Shown piece by piece: positions 1-9,418 of a stretch of DNA of 64,000 nucleotides. The notes under the pieces were generated by a model. That model saw only the letters and a program-made list of their open reading frames with translations. It did no database searches and was not told where the DNA came from. How positions within the stretch are numbered: the stretch's first letter is position 1; each line of letters starts with the position of its first letter. The translations under genes and the position numbers were made by a program. Source of the stretch: Aliarcobacter cryaerophilus ATCC 43158 (lineage in GTDB: Bacteria > Campylobacterota > Campylobacteria > Campylobacterales > Arcobacteraceae); assembly GCF_003660105.1 (NCBI RefSeq), contig NZ_CP032823.1, forward strand, positions 186,001 to 250,000. The letters run 5' to 3'.

Positions 1-1077
1 GCTGAATCAACAGAGATTAATCTACCATTTATTTCAATGGGAAATGCAGGACCAATTCACTTAGTAAAATCTTTAACAAGAGCTAAATTTGAATCTATGA
101 CTGAGAAGTTAATAGATGAAACTTTAGAACACATAAAAGTGGCTTTAAAAGATGCAAACTTAAGCAAAGGTGATATTGATGAGATTATTATGGTTGGTGG
201 AAGTACAAGATTACCAAAAGCAAACCAAGTTGTAAGAGATTTCTTTGGAAAAGATTTAAATAAAGGTGTAAATCCTGATGAGGTTGTAGCTGCTGGAGCT
301 GCTGTTCAAGCTGGAGTTTTAAGAGGAGATGTTAAGGATGTTTTATTACTTGATGTTACACCACTATCACTTGGAATTGAAACTCTTGGTGGAGTTATGA
401 CAAAACTTATTGAAAAAGGTACAACAATCCCCGTTAAGAAATCTCAAGTATTTAGTACAGCAGATGATAATCAACCAGCTGTTTCTATTCATGTTTCTCA
501 AGGTGAGAGAGAGTTTGCAAGAGATAACAAATCTTTAGGTATGTTTGAACTTTCAGATATTCCAGCAGCTCCAAGAGGTGTTCCTCAAATTGAAGTAACA
601 TTTGATATAGATGCAAATGGTGTTTTAAATGTATCTGCAAAAGATAAAGGAACTGGAAAAGAGAATAAAATTACTATTTCTGGAAGTTCTGGATTAAGTG
701 ATGATGAGATTGCAAAAATGGTTGCTGAGGCTGAAGCAAATAAAGATGTAGATGCTAAGAAAAAAGCATTAATTGAGACAAGAAACCAAGCAGATGCAAT
801 GCTTCACTCTACAAGAAAAACTTTAGAAGAGAATGAAAGTTCTATTTCTGAAGAAGATAAAAAAGCGATTGTTGATGCAGCAGCAGAGCTTGAAGAGGTT
901 CTAAAAGATGATAATTCTACAAAAGAGCAAATTGAAGAGAAATTAAAAGTTTTAACTGAAAAATCTCACAAATTAGCAGAAGCTATGTATAAAAAAGATG
1001 GTGAGGCTGCTTCTGGAGCAGATGCAAATCAAAAAGCAAAAAAAGATGACGATGTTATCGATGCTGAGGTAGAGTAA
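1..1077 (+). CDS. dnaK: Chaperone protein DnaK (Hsp70), C-terminal part, cut by window start
   Basis: About 358 C-terminal residues of the Hsp70 chaperone are in frame from base 1, so the true start lies upstream; the Met at 37 is internal. The end of the ATPase domain is visible ([11 protein letters not shown], then [15 protein letters not shown]). It is followed by the linker [15 protein letters not shown], the beta-sandwich substrate-binding domain, the helical lid, and the acidic [10 protein letters not shown] tail typical of DnaK. DnaK refolds cytosolic proteins with DnaJ and GrpE. The call is secure; only the N-terminal ATPase lobes are missing, because of the window edge. Confidence 0.98.
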   Translation, partial: AESTEINLPFISMGNAGPIHLVKSLTRAKFESMTEKLIDETLEHIKVALKDANLSKGDIDEIIMVGGSTRLPKANQVVRDFFGKDLNKGVNPDEVVAAGAAVQAGVLRGDVKDVLLLDVTPLSLGIETLGGVMTKLIEKGTTIPVKKSQVFSTADDNQPAVSIHVSQGEREFARDNKSLGMFELSDIPAAPRGVPQIEVTFDIDANGVLNVSAKDKGTGKENKITISGSSGLSDDEIAKMVAEAEANKDVDAKKKALIETRNQADAMLHSTRKTLEENESSISEEDKKAIVDAAAELEEVLKDDNSTKEQIEEKLKVLTEKSHKLAEAMYKKDGEAASGADANQKAKKDDDVIDAEVE

Positions 1078-1087
1078 AACTCTACCT
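1067..1087 (+). terminator. Hairpin at the dnaK stop codon
   Basis: An 8-bp perfect stem, AGGTAGAG with CTCTACCT, has a 5-nt loop containing part of the dnaK stop. No clear U-tract follows, and the next start codon (1089) lies directly downstream. It may be a weak terminator or a processing/attenuation hairpin that lowers downstream expression. Confidence 0.35.
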
Positions 1088-1088
1088 T

Positions 1089-1391
1089 ATGCAAACACTT
1101 ATTTATATTTTTATTCTTTTTATAGTAGTATTACTCCTAATATATATCTTTTTTAAATCAAAACAAAATCATCTTTTTTCACTATTAAGTGGTACTTGTC
1201 CTAGTTGTTTAGAGACAAGAAAACTGTTTTTTGATAAAAATAGTGATAAAAATTTTACACAAGAGATAATTAAAACAACTGTTTTAAAATATCATGGTTG
1301 CTCAGGTATAAAAGATGTAGAGTTTTTATGTACAAGTTGTGGTTTAAAAGAGATACATTCAATAAATTCTCAAGTGGAGTGTAATATATGA
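1089..1391 (+). CDS. Small membrane-anchored protein with paired cysteines
   Basis: This is a 100-aa protein I do not recognise. Residues 3-22 form one strongly hydrophobic N-terminal membrane segment. The soluble part has a CPSC pair (C37, C40), a lone C71 and a CTSC pair (C81, C84), which suggests a small zinc ribbon. No good Shine-Dalgarno sequence precedes the ATG at 1089, which sits just after the hairpin closing dnaK. The stop overlaps the mltA start (ATGA), so the two are probably translationally coupled. Inferred role: an inner-membrane accessory protein of unknown function. Confidence 0.6.
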   Translation: MQTLIYIFILFIVVLLLIYIFFKSKQNHLFSLLSGTCPSCLETRKLFFDKNSDKNFTQEIIKTTVLKYHGCSGIKDVEFLCTSCGLKEIHSINSQVECNI

Positions 1392-2515
1392 AAAATTTAA
1401 TATTTCTAAGTTTGCTTATTTTTTTAATAACAGCTTGTTCAAAAAAAGATGAAAATATAAAAACAGATAACAAACATCATCAAAACAGTCTTGAATCAAA
1501 ATATGAAAAAGAGATTTTAAATGGAATGCAAATAGTTCCTTTTTCTCAAATAAAAGGTTTTTTTGATGATGATTTAAATCATGCTTTAGAAGTTTTCAAA
1601 AAAGATTGTCAAAAATCTCAAAGGTATGAAGAGTTAAAAAATGTTTGCCAAAAAGCACAGCATACAAATGATGGAGCAATGTTTTTTGTATCAAACTTTC
1701 AAGCATATAAACTTTATGATAATAACTTAAAAGATGAGGGGACGATAACAGGTTATTATGAGCCACTTTTATATGGAAGTTTGATAAAGACTCAAAGATA
1801 CAAATATCCAGTTTATAAAATCCCAAAAGATTTAGTTCTTTCAACTACAACTAGCTTACAAGGTTATAAAAATATTGGAAAAAAAGTTGGTAAAAAAATT
1901 GTTCCTTATGATACAAGAGCTTCTATAGAAAATAATCAAAATAACAAAAATCTTGAACCAATAGCTTATGTAGATGATAAAATAGATCTGTTTTTTTTAC
2001 AAGTTCAAGGAAGTGGAAAAATACAACTTGATTCTGGAGAGATTTTAAATATTGGATATGCTGGACAAAATGGACGAGAATATAAAAGTATTGGTAGATA
2101 TTTTATTGATAATGAGATAATTTCAAAAGAGGAGATAAGTGTTCAAGCTATAAAAGAAGAGTTATTAAAAAATCCTTCAAAAATAGATGAGATTTTAAAT
2201 ATAAACGAGAGTTATGTTTTTTTTAAAGTTTCAAATCAAGGTGCTACGGGAGCTTTAAATACTATTTTAACTCCAAAAAGAAATATAGCAGTTGATAGAA
2301 CATATATTCCTTTAGGAATGCCTGTTTTTTTAAATACACAAAATCCTATTTCTAAAGAACCTATAAATAAACTCACAATTGCAGCAGATGTTGGTGGTGC
2401 TATTAAAGGCGAAATACGCGCTGACTTTTTTTGGGGATTTGGTCCTGAGGCTTTAAACTATGCTGGAAGAATGAAGGAAAAAGGTAAGTTGTATGTTCTA
2501 AAGCCAAAATACTAA
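1388..2515 (+). CDS. mltA: Membrane-bound lytic murein transglycosylase A
   Basis: This 375-aa lipoprotein starts MKNLIFLSLLIFLITACS, a type II signal peptide with a lipobox (ITAC). The MltA barrel domain follows, containing GTITGYYEPLLYGS and the stretch FFLQVQGSGKIQLDSGE. The C-terminal 3D domain is marked by LTIAADVGGAIKGEIRAD and the FWGFGPEA motif, with the conserved Asp residues expected for catalysis. The family cleaves glycan strands between MurNAc and GlcNAc, forming 1,6-anhydro ends. It overlaps the upstream small membrane gene by 4 bp. Confidence 0.93.
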   Translation: MKNLIFLSLLIFLITACSKKDENIKTDNKHHQNSLESKYEKEILNGMQIVPFSQIKGFFDDDLNHALEVFKKDCQKSQRYEELKNVCQKAQHTNDGAMFFVSNFQAYKLYDNNLKDEGTITGYYEPLLYGSLIKTQRYKYPVYKIPKDLVLSTTTSLQGYKNIGKKVGKKIVPYDTRASIENNQNNKNLEPIAYVDDKIDLFFLQVQGSGKIQLDSGEILNIGYAGQNGREYKSIGRYFIDNEIISKEEISVQAIKEELLKNPSKIDEILNINESYVFFKVSNQGATGALNTILTPKRNIAVDRTYIPLGMPVFLNTQNPISKEPINKLTIAADVGGAIKGEIRADFFWGFGPEALNYAGRMKEKGKLYVLKPKY

Positions 2516-2550
2516 AAGAACAACAACTTAGTTTAAAATAAATAAATTTC

Positions 2551-4125
2551 TTAATTTTTTAGTTGATTAAACTCTATAATAAAATCAACTTCTATTCCTA
2601 AATTTGTATTTTTCATTAAAATAGGTTTTGAAATAGTTATAGAGTATAGCTCACTATTTATATTTGTAAATATATTGAATAAATCTTTTGGTTCTTTTAT
2701 AATAGTATTTACACTATAAGTAAAAATTTCAACCTTATTTGCATTGTATGTTTCGATATATTTTATGATAGAGTGTTCTGGTAAAAGTATTTTCAACTGC
2801 TCGTTTATACTATCTTTGTCAAAAAGTTCATCTTGTAGATAATCTTTTGTAAATATTCCATATACAACATCTTTAAGCTCTAATTCATCTTTTGCTACAA
2901 CTATTGCTTCAAAATTATTATCTTGTTTCTCATCTAGTTTTTTTGTCTCAACAATTTGATATATATTGTTTAGAGACTGTTTTAGTAAATCTAGATTTTC
3001 ATTATCTTTTGATGTAACTTTTAATTCTAATACTTTATTTTTTAAAACCAACTCGTTTATCATTATATTTTGTGGAGTAGTACTAAAAATAGCTTTAATT
3101 CTATGCTCAATTTTACTATTGTTTAAAATATGATCAGGAAGTTTTTCAAGATTTATAGTTTTATTTGCTTCTATTAGATTTAAGTTTATTGCAATTTTTC
3201 TAAAATCTATCATATTGTAAATTTTGTATCCACCATAAAATATCATAGCAAATAGAATAAATACAAAAATATATCTAGAATCCTTTTTTTTCTTCTTTTT
3301 TCTTGGAACTACAAAACTTTTTAAAACATTTTGATTTCGTGATAAGCTAAAAAGTTCATCATGAATATCAACGCTATAATCATCTATTTTTAACATCAAT
3401 TCAAGACTTAGATTTGTTAATTGCTCTTTTGTAAGATTTCTTAGGGCAAATAAAAAAGATATTTTTTGTATAAAAATCTCTTTTTGAGACTCATGAAATT
3501 TTTTTAATATTTTTTGTAAAAGTTCACTTAATTCAAGGTAATAAAGCTCATCAAAAAGTTTTTGACCCTCCAAATTATCTTCATAAAAATGTGTTCTTTT
3601 TACAGCATCAAAAGTTAGTAAATCTACAACTTCATTGTAAACTATTTTACTATTTTTATCTACTATTAAAATATAAGCTCGGTCGTTGTATATAAAGAAT
3701 AAAAGTTCATTTTTTGAGCTTTGTTTTTGAATATGAGCATTCATTATATGAAAAGCTGAATATATATAATCAATTCCAGTTTTTCCAAAATAGTTTTGTG
3801 TTTCAAATAGTGTTGTTTTTAGTACAACAATATCGTAAGCATCATTGAAATTTATAATTTCACAATCTTTTACTTTTGGCGATATTGATTTTGGGATTAA
3901 TTTTGTAGTATCACTTAAAAGTAGAGTTGATATATAGCTTAAATCATTTTCATTTTGTAGATTATTTAATTTTTGGACAATATTATCGGGTAGAATATCT
4001 CCATCTAGTAGAAATGTTGAGTTGTCTTCACTTATTTCTTTGTTATTTATATATTTTTTATACTCAACTTTTAGGTTGTTGTTTTGTTTTACAACATTTA
4101 TAAACATAGTCTCTTTTTTAAACAT
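2551..4125 (-). CDS. Uncharacterised membrane-anchored protein (Campylobacterota-type)
   Basis: This 524-aa protein has no family I can name. About 275 N-terminal residues look cytosolic. They are followed by a lysine-rich stretch (PRKKKKKKD) and one transmembrane helix at about residues 282-303 (YIFVFILFAMIFYGGYKIY). A periplasmic C-terminal part of about 220 residues follows. One internal membrane span with a folded domain on each side is reminiscent of PilM/PilN-like or GspL-like inner-membrane assembly proteins, but I see no diagnostic motif. It lies downstream of a DUF374 acyltransferase and miaB on the same strand, 13 bp from the former. The neighbourhood, as I recall, is conserved in Campylobacter. 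Confidence 0.65.
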   Translation of the reverse strand: MFKKETMFINVVKQNNNLKVEYKKYINNKEISEDNSTFLLDGDILPDNIVQKLNNLQNENDLSYISTLLLSDTTKLIPKSISPKVKDCEIINFNDAYDIVVLKTTLFETQNYFGKTGIDYIYSAFHIMNAHIQKQSSKNELLFFIYNDRAYILIVDKNSKIVYNEVVDLLTFDAVKRTHFYEDNLEGQKLFDELYYLELSELLQKILKKFHESQKEIFIQKISFLFALRNLTKEQLTNLSLELMLKIDDYSVDIHDELFSLSRNQNVLKSFVVPRKKKKKKDSRYIFVFILFAMIFYGGYKIYNMIDFRKIAINLNLIEANKTINLEKLPDHILNNSKIEHRIKAIFSTTPQNIMINELVLKNKVLELKVTSKDNENLDLLKQSLNNIYQIVETKKLDEKQDNNFEAIVVAKDELELKDVVYGIFTKDYLQDELFDKDSINEQLKILLPEHSIIKYIETYNANKVEIFTYSVNTIIKEPKDLFNIFTNINSELYSITISKPILMKNTNLGIEVDFIIEFNQLKN

Positions 4126-4138
4126 TTTTTTTCCTAAT

Positions 4139-4750
4139 TTATATTAAAGAGTATTGCAACATCTTTGTTTTTATTAAAGATTTTGCATCTTCTAGTTCCA
4201 TATCTTTTACACTAAAAGGTTCGCTTATGTAAAAATCTATTTTACCAAAAGGTTTTGGTAATACAAATTTATCCCATGATTTAAACTGCCAATATTTAGA
4301 AGGTATGGCATTAAAACATCTAATATTTTTTCCACTTTTTTGTGAAATTATTACAACTCCATCTGCAATGCTATATCTAGGACCTCTTGGACCATCAGGA
4401 GTAATTGCAACATCATTTCCAGCTTTTAACTCTTTTAATGCTCTTATTAAAACTTTTGAAGCACCATGTGAGCTAGAACCACGAATTGAGCCACAATTAA
4501 AAAGTTCTGCTGTTTTTGCAATAATTTCTCCATCTCTATTTTCACTTATCATGGCTTTTACAACCCAACCTTTTCTAAAGTGATGATAGTTAAATATTTG
4601 TGAAAGTAAATCACCATGCCACATACATAAAAGAAAAGTTTCTTTGTCATCTTTTGGATGGTGATAAACTTTCTTATTTGTTGCATAGATAAATTTTGCT
4701 ATTAAATATAACAAATATGGAGCATACTTTTTTTTGATTGACTTCCACAT
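4139..4750 (-). CDS. DUF374-type lysophospholipid acyltransferase family protein
   Basis: A 203-aa protein of the short DUF374 branch of the LPLAT superfamily. It has the MWHGDLLSQ segment, equivalent to the catalytic HX4D region, and the signature AITPDGPRGPRYSIADG. Related proteins move acyl chains onto lipid acceptors at the inner membrane; the substrate cannot be told from sequence. Its start codon overlaps the miaB stop (TAATG), so the two genes are coupled. Confidence 0.85.
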   Translation of the reverse strand: MWKSIKKKYAPYLLYLIAKFIYATNKKVYHHPKDDKETFLLCMWHGDLLSQIFNYHHFRKGWVVKAMISENRDGEIIAKTAELFNCGSIRGSSSHGASKVLIRALKELKAGNDVAITPDGPRGPRYSIADGVVIISQKSGKNIRCFNAIPSKYWQFKSWDKFVLPKPFGKIDFYISEPFSVKDMELEDAKSLIKTKMLQYSLI

Positions 4751-6054
4751 TACTCTACAATTTCGCCTTTTAATGAAGTTCTTGTTGCACTTGTAATTTT
4801 TACATTTACAAATTTTCCTAGTAATTCATCGCTTCCTTTTGTAAATACCAAAAAGTAATTATCTGTATATCCACTTACTTCACCATTTGGTTTTAAGCTC
4901 TCAACTAAAACATTTACAGTTTTTCCAATCATATCAGGCATTGATTTTTCTAAATGTCTTTTATGAAGTTCAATTAGTTCATCAAGTCTTGCACTTCCAA
5001 TGCTATCATCTAGTTCTTGTTCTTTTAGTTCAAGTGCTTTTGTATTTGGTCTAGGAGAGTATTTAAAGTTAAAAATTTGATCAAACTTTACTTGATTTAC
5101 AACATCTAAAGTATCTAAAAAGTCTTCATTTGTTTCCCCTGGAAATGCTACGATAATATCTGTTGTAATTCTTAAATCAGGAATTAACTCTCGCATTTTA
5201 AAAGCACGATTTAAAAACCACTCTTTTGTATATCCTCTTTTCATTGCTTTTAAAATCTTTGTAGAACCACTTTGCAATGGCATATGAATACATTTCGAGA
5301 TTTTTGGATTTCTTGCAAACTCCTCTATAAAATCATCATCCATATGAAGTGGATGAGGAGATGTGAATCTAATACGTTGCAAACCATCTATTTTTGATAT
5401 ATCTTGAAGAAGTTGTGTGAAGCTATATTTATCTGCATTATTACTAAATCTTTTTCCATAAGAGTTTACATTTTGTCCCAAAAGTGCAACTTCAACGACA
5501 CCATTATCAACAGCTTTTTGTATTTGTGAAACTATCATAAGAGGTGGAATAGATATCTCATCACCTCTTGTGCTAGGAACTATACAATATGTACACTCTT
5601 TATCGCAACCAACAGATATATTTACACTTGTTCTAAAGTTGTTGTTATTTGCTATAGCAAACTCATATTGAGAGTCATCATTTTCAATACTTATTTCAAC
5701 AGAGCCCTTTATATCAACAACATCTTTGATTTTTGAAATATTTCTAGCACCTAAAACAAAATCAACATAAGGAGCTCTTTTTATAATATCTTCACCTAAA
5801 TGAGAAGCAGTACATCCACAAACTCCGATTTTTGCACCATCTTTTTTTTTCTTATTAAATTGTCCAATTTCAGAAAATAGTTTTTGAACTGGTTTTTCTC
5901 TAACAGAACAAGTGTTTATAATAATTAAATCAGCATCTTCAATATTTTGTGTAGCACTATAGCCTTTGTGTTTCTCAAGTTCTGCTTGAATATGCTTACT
6001 ATCAGTGTCATTCATTTGACAACCCAAAGTTTGTATAAATAGTTTTTTACTCAT
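4750..6054 (-). CDS. miaB: tRNA-2-methylthio-N6-dimethylallyladenosine synthase MiaB
   Basis: A radical-SAM methylthiotransferase that converts i6A37 of tRNA to ms2i6A. The N-terminal UPF0004 domain supplies the three cluster cysteines (LGCQMN, INTCSVRE, GVCGCTAS). The radical-SAM core has CDKECTYCIVPSTRG, and a C-terminal TRAM domain follows. I prefer the ATG at 6054 (MSKKLFIQ), which fits the family N-terminus; an in-frame GTG at 6066 would add four residues. It shares an overlapping junction with the acyltransferase gene, and an HP0268-type gene lies upstream, as in Helicobacter and Campylobacter. Confidence 0.96.
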   Translation of the reverse strand: MSKKLFIQTLGCQMNDTDSKHIQAELEKHKGYSATQNIEDADLIIINTCSVREKPVQKLFSEIGQFNKKKKDGAKIGVCGCTASHLGEDIIKRAPYVDFVLGARNISKIKDVVDIKGSVEISIENDDSQYEFAIANNNNFRTSVNISVGCDKECTYCIVPSTRGDEISIPPLMIVSQIQKAVDNGVVEVALLGQNVNSYGKRFSNNADKYSFTQLLQDISKIDGLQRIRFTSPHPLHMDDDFIEEFARNPKISKCIHMPLQSGSTKILKAMKRGYTKEWFLNRAFKMRELIPDLRITTDIIVAFPGETNEDFLDTLDVVNQVKFDQIFNFKYSPRPNTKALELKEQELDDSIGSARLDELIELHKRHLEKSMPDMIGKTVNVLVESLKPNGEVSGYTDNYFLVFTKGSDELLGKFVNVKITSATRTSLKGEIVE

Positions 6055-6075
6055 ATTTTTTATCACTATAAAATA

Positions 6076-6318
6076 TTAAAGTGCATGAACCTCATACATA
6101 TACTCATCATCAGCTAATCCAAATTTAATCTCTCTAAAATAGATATTAAATCCCTCTTTTTCTAAAGCTTCAACTAAAGCCATCATATCTTTGTGAGAGT
6201 TGTCTCTATCAAAGTAAAATATTTTTTGAGCCTCTTTTTTTAACTCATCTTTGATTTTTTCCAACTGTACTTTTTTTGGCTTTTCATTTAATTCATTTCT
6301 AGCAATTAATAATTCCAT
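6076..6318 (-). CDS. HP0268-family small protein (putative nuclease)
   Basis: An 80-aa protein matching the small epsilonproteobacterial family of H. pylori HP0268. It starts MELLIARNEL and has the FYFDRDNSHKDMMALVEALEKEGF segment. HP0268 has been described as having an Smr-like fold with nicking nuclease/RNase activity. Its position directly before miaB is the same as in H. pylori. Family membership is well supported, but biological function is not established here. Confidence 0.8.
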   Translation of the reverse strand: MELLIARNELNEKPKKVQLEKIKDELKKEAQKIFYFDRDNSHKDMMALVEALEKEGFNIYFREIKFGLADDEYMYEVHAL

Positions 6319-6396
6319 TTCATTAAACCTTTTTTTTCAAATAATCGTATATTTTAGTGAAAAATTGCTTTAATTTGTATAAAAGGTATTTTTGAT

Positions 6397-6447
6397 ATAC
6401 TATTGCCCTAAAACTTGCATTGAAAATCAAACTTACCATTTCAATGT
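6397..6447 (+). promoter_or_regulatory. nusA promoter and leader hairpin
   Basis: A sigma70-like -10 hexamer TATACT lies at 6397-6402, after a T-rich stretch typical of Campylobacterota promoters. The leader contains a perfect 8-bp inverted repeat, CATTGAAA at 6419-6426 and TTTCAATG at 6440-6447, with a 13-nt loop, about 24 nt before the nusA ATG. The hairpin could modulate nusA expression. No U-tract follows it, so it is not an ordinary terminator. Confidence 0.45.
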
Positions 6448-6470
6448 TAAAAAAACTATAGGATACAATT

Positions 6471-7640
6471 ATGGATAAAATAATAGATATTTTAGACTCA
6501 ATAGCTTACGAAAAGGGTCTTAAAATCACTGATGTAGAAAACGCTTTAAAAGAGGCTTTGATTAAAACTGCTCAAAAAATGGTTGATTATACTTTGATTT
6601 TTGATGCAAAAGTAGATAGAGCAAGTAAAAAATTAACACTTTTCCAAAAAATAGAAGTTGTAGCAAATGATGATAAAAGATTATTTGAAGATTTAGAAAA
6701 TGAAGATGGAACTCCTATAAACAAAGAGAATTTTATAGCAATAGATGAAGCAAAAGCTATTAATAGTGACTTGGAACTAGGAGACTCTTTGAGTTATGAG
6801 TTAGAGTTTGAAAATATGGGAAGAAATGCAGCAACAATTCTTTCAAGTAATTTTGAATACAAACTTCAAAGATTTGTAGAAGAAAATATCATGACAAAAT
6901 ACAAAGAAAAAGTTGGAAAAACTGTATCTGCCGTTGTTACAAGAGTAGATAAAAATGATAGTACTTTTATTGAAATAGGTGAAATAAAAGGTATTCTTCA
7001 AAGAAAAAATAGAATAAAAGGCGAGTATTTTAAAGTAGGAGATACTCTTCAAGCTGTTGTTAAATCTGTAAATATTGATAAAAATATGGGCTTGATGGTA
7101 GAGTTATCAAGAACAAGTCCAAAGTTTTTGGAAAATTTACTTACATTAGAGGTTCCAGAACTTAAAGATGAAAAAATTATTATTGAAGCAAGTGCTAGAA
7201 TTCCAGGTAGTAGATCAAAAATAGCACTTATATCTACAAGTCCACAAATAGATGCAATTGGAGCAATTGTTGGTGTAAAAGGTGTTAGAATAAACGCAGT
7301 TTCAAAAGAGTTAAATGGAGAAAATATTGATTGTATAGAGTACTCTAGTGTTCCAGAGATGTTTATTGCTCGTTCTTTAAGTCCAGCTTTAGTAAATAGT
7401 GTAAAAATAGAAGAACATCCAAAAAATGGTGAAAAAGGTAAGGCAATTGTAACAATAAACAGTGAGCAAAAAAGTAAAGCAATAGGAAAAGCTGGATTAA
7501 ATATAAGATTAGCTTCTATGCTTACAAAATATGATATAGAGATTGTTGAGATTGAAACAGGGGTATTAGCTTCACATTCTGAAACTAAAAAAGATGAAAA
7601 AATAACAGATGCATCAAGCCTAGAGGCACTATTTAAATAG
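6471..7640 (+). CDS. nusA: Transcription termination/antitermination factor NusA
   Basis: A 389-aa NusA, about the short length usual in this phylum, lacking the C-terminal acidic repeats of E. coli. The N-terminal RNAP-binding domain is residues 1-125. The S1 domain (VGKTVSAVVTRVDKNDSTFIE) is at about 140-205. KH1 (ARIPGSRSKIALIS, then GAIVGVKGVRINAVSKEL) and KH2 (KAIGKAGLNIRLASMLTKYD) follow. It modulates pausing, termination and rRNA antitermination. cysS starts 2 bp after its stop codon. Confidence 0.96.
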   Translation: MDKIIDILDSIAYEKGLKITDVENALKEALIKTAQKMVDYTLIFDAKVDRASKKLTLFQKIEVVANDDKRLFEDLENEDGTPINKENFIAIDEAKAINSDLELGDSLSYELEFENMGRNAATILSSNFEYKLQRFVEENIMTKYKEKVGKTVSAVVTRVDKNDSTFIEIGEIKGILQRKNRIKGEYFKVGDTLQAVVKSVNIDKNMGLMVELSRTSPKFLENLLTLEVPELKDEKIIIEASARIPGSRSKIALISTSPQIDAIGAIVGVKGVRINAVSKELNGENIDCIEYSSVPEMFIARSLSPALVNSVKIEEHPKNGEKGKAIVTINSEQKSKAIGKAGLNIRLASMLTKYDIEIVEIETGVLASHSETKKDEKITDASSLEALFK

Positions 7641-7641
7641 T

Positions 7642-9045
7642 ATGAAAAATATATATTTTTATGATACATCAAAAAAATCAAAAGTAGAGTTTGTATCTTT
7701 AAAAGAGAATTTAGTAAAAATATATGTTTGTGGACCAACTGTTTATGATAATTCTCATTTGGGACATGCAAGAAGTGCTATTGCTTTTGATTTACTTCAT
7801 AGAGTTTTAAAATCAAATGGTTATGAAGTGGTTTTTGCAAAAAACTTTACTGATATTGATGATAAGATTATTAAAAAAATGAAAGAAGAGGGTAAATCTT
7901 TAGATGAAATTACAAGTTTTTATATAAAAACTTATAAAAATGATATGGAAACTCTAAATATTTTACCAAACAGTTTTGAGCCAAAAGCGACTGAAAATCT
8001 TGATGCAATGAAAGCTATGATAGAAAATTTACTTTCAAAAGATATTGCATATAAAACAGAAGATAGTGTATATTTTGATGTTTCTAAAGATAACTCTTAT
8101 GGTTCATTATCACACCAAGCAAGTGATGAAAACTCAATTGCAAGAGTTGAAACAAACAATCAAAAAAGAAATAGCTCTGATTTTGCTTTATGGAAATTTG
8201 AAAAATCTAGTGATGTATCTTTTGCTTCAAATTTTGGCTCAGGTCGTCCTGGATGGCATATTGAGTGTAGTGCTATGATTGAAAAACATTTAGCATATAA
8301 AGATGAGCCTTTTCAAATAGATATTCATTGTGGTGGAGCTGATTTACTTTTTCCTCATCATGAAAATGAAGCTAGTCAAACAAGATGTGCGAGTGGTCAA
8401 AATCTTGCAAAATATTGGATGCACAACGGTTTTGTAAATATAAATGGTGAAAAGATGAGTAAATCTTTGGGAAATTCATTTTTCTTAAAAGATGTTTTAA
8501 AATCTTATAGTGGAGAGGTTGTTCGATTTTATCTTCTGAGCTCTTCGTATAGAGTAAATATAAACTTCAATGAAGAGGATTTACTTGTCTCAAAAAAAAG
8601 ACTAGATAAACTTTATAGAGTAAAAAAAAGAGTTTATGAGGTAGCTACTTCAAAAGTGAATGAAAAGTTTGAAAAGAGTATTTTGGAAGCATTAAATGAT
8701 GATTTGAATACATCATTAGCTCTTGCTACTATTGATGAATTTATAAACAATTCAAATGATAGTTTGGATAAAAATCCAAAAGATAAGCTTCTAAAACAAG
8801 AGATAGTTGCAAATATTGAGTTTATTGAAAAAATTCTAGGTTTTGGTGGAAGTGATGCTTTCTCTTATTTCCAATTTGGAGTTAGTTTAGAGTTAAAGAA
8901 ACAAATAGAAGAGCTAATTTTAAAAAGAACAGAGGCTAAAAAAGATAAAGATTTTGTAAAAGCGGATAGCATAAGAGATGATTTGTCTGCTATGAATATA
9001 TCAATTATGGATACAGCTTTGGGAGTTGTTTGGGAGTATAGATAA
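7642..9045 (+). CDS. cysS: Cysteine--tRNA ligase
   Basis: A 467-aa class I aminoacyl-tRNA synthetase of normal length. It has the zinc cysteine in YVCGPTVYD, the HIGH-type motif HLGHARS, further zinc ligands in GWHIECSAM and HHENEASQ, and the KMSKS loop (GEKMSKSLGNS). The C-terminal DALR-like helical domain is present. It charges tRNA-Cys in the cytosol. It is immediately downstream of nusA and probably co-transcribed. Confidence 0.97.
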   Translation: MKNIYFYDTSKKSKVEFVSLKENLVKIYVCGPTVYDNSHLGHARSAIAFDLLHRVLKSNGYEVVFAKNFTDIDDKIIKKMKEEGKSLDEITSFYIKTYKNDMETLNILPNSFEPKATENLDAMKAMIENLLSKDIAYKTEDSVYFDVSKDNSYGSLSHQASDENSIARVETNNQKRNSSDFALWKFEKSSDVSFASNFGSGRPGWHIECSAMIEKHLAYKDEPFQIDIHCGGADLLFPHHENEASQTRCASGQNLAKYWMHNGFVNINGEKMSKSLGNSFFLKDVLKSYSGEVVRFYLLSSSYRVNINFNEEDLLVSKKRLDKLYRVKKRVYEVATSKVNEKFEKSILEALNDDLNTSLALATIDEFINNSNDSLDKNPKDKLLKQEIVANIEFIEKILGFGGSDAFSYFQFGVSLELKKQIEELILKRTEAKKDKDFVKADSIRDDLSAMNISIMDTALGVVWEYR

Positions 9046-9059
9046 TTTTTTTAAAATTT

Positions 9060-9093
9060 GTATAAGAAGATTTATAAAAAAATCTTCTTATAC
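9060..9093. terminator. Bidirectional terminator between cysS and the ArsC-like gene
   Basis: A perfect 14-bp stem, GTATAAGAAGATTT with its complement, has a 6-nt loop ATAAAA. It sits between two convergent genes and overlaps the last codons of the minus-strand gene. A T-rich run flanks it on the left (9047-9053). Confidence 0.75.
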
Positions 9094-9413
9094 TCTTCCT
9101 CATCCCAAGCAACTAGAAGTTTATCACCATACTCTATAACTGGTCTTTTAAAAAGCATAGGTTCATTTGCAAGATACTCTTTTTTTCCTTGTTCATCAAG
9201 ATTTAACTCTTTTAAATTCATAGTTTTGTATTTAGTACCTTTTGAGTTAAAAAGTATGTTTATATCAACTTTTTGTGACCATTTTTTAACAGTTTCTAAA
9301 TCTATTTTTGTAGTTTTAAAATCTACAAAATCAACTTCTATATTGTGGTCTTTGAAAAATTTCAAAGCATTTCGTACACTTCCACAAGTTTTTATTCCAT
9401 AAACTTTTATCAT
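9072..9413 (-). CDS. ArsC/Spx/YffB-family thioredoxin-fold protein
   Basis: A 113-aa protein of the ArsC family. The redox-active site region is YGIKTCGSVRNALKFF, with a single cysteine as in the YffB/Spx subgroups. The downstream LFNSKGTKYKTMNL, PMLFKRPVIEYGDKLLVAW block is also typical. It could be a glutathione- or thioredoxin-linked reductase or a regulator. No ars genes are nearby, so arsenate reduction is not implied. It is 5 bp downstream of gatC on the same strand. Confidence 0.85.
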   Translation of the reverse strand: MIKVYGIKTCGSVRNALKFFKDHNIEVDFVDFKTTKIDLETVKKWSQKVDINILFNSKGTKYKTMNLKELNLDEQGKKEYLANEPMLFKRPVIEYGDKLLVAWDEEEYKKIFL

Positions 9414-9418
9414 GTTTT

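Noticed and set aside
7049-7771. 240-aa minus-strand frame over nusA
   Set aside because: It is a shadow of the clear nusA/cysS coding sequence with no family resemblance.
9058-9402. 114-aa plus-strand frame over the ArsC-like gene
   Set aside because: Opposite-strand shadow; the minus-strand frame has clear ArsC-family motifs.
9072-9413. Arsenic resistance operon
   Set aside because: A lone ArsC/Spx-fold gene without arsB or arsR neighbours does not support this.
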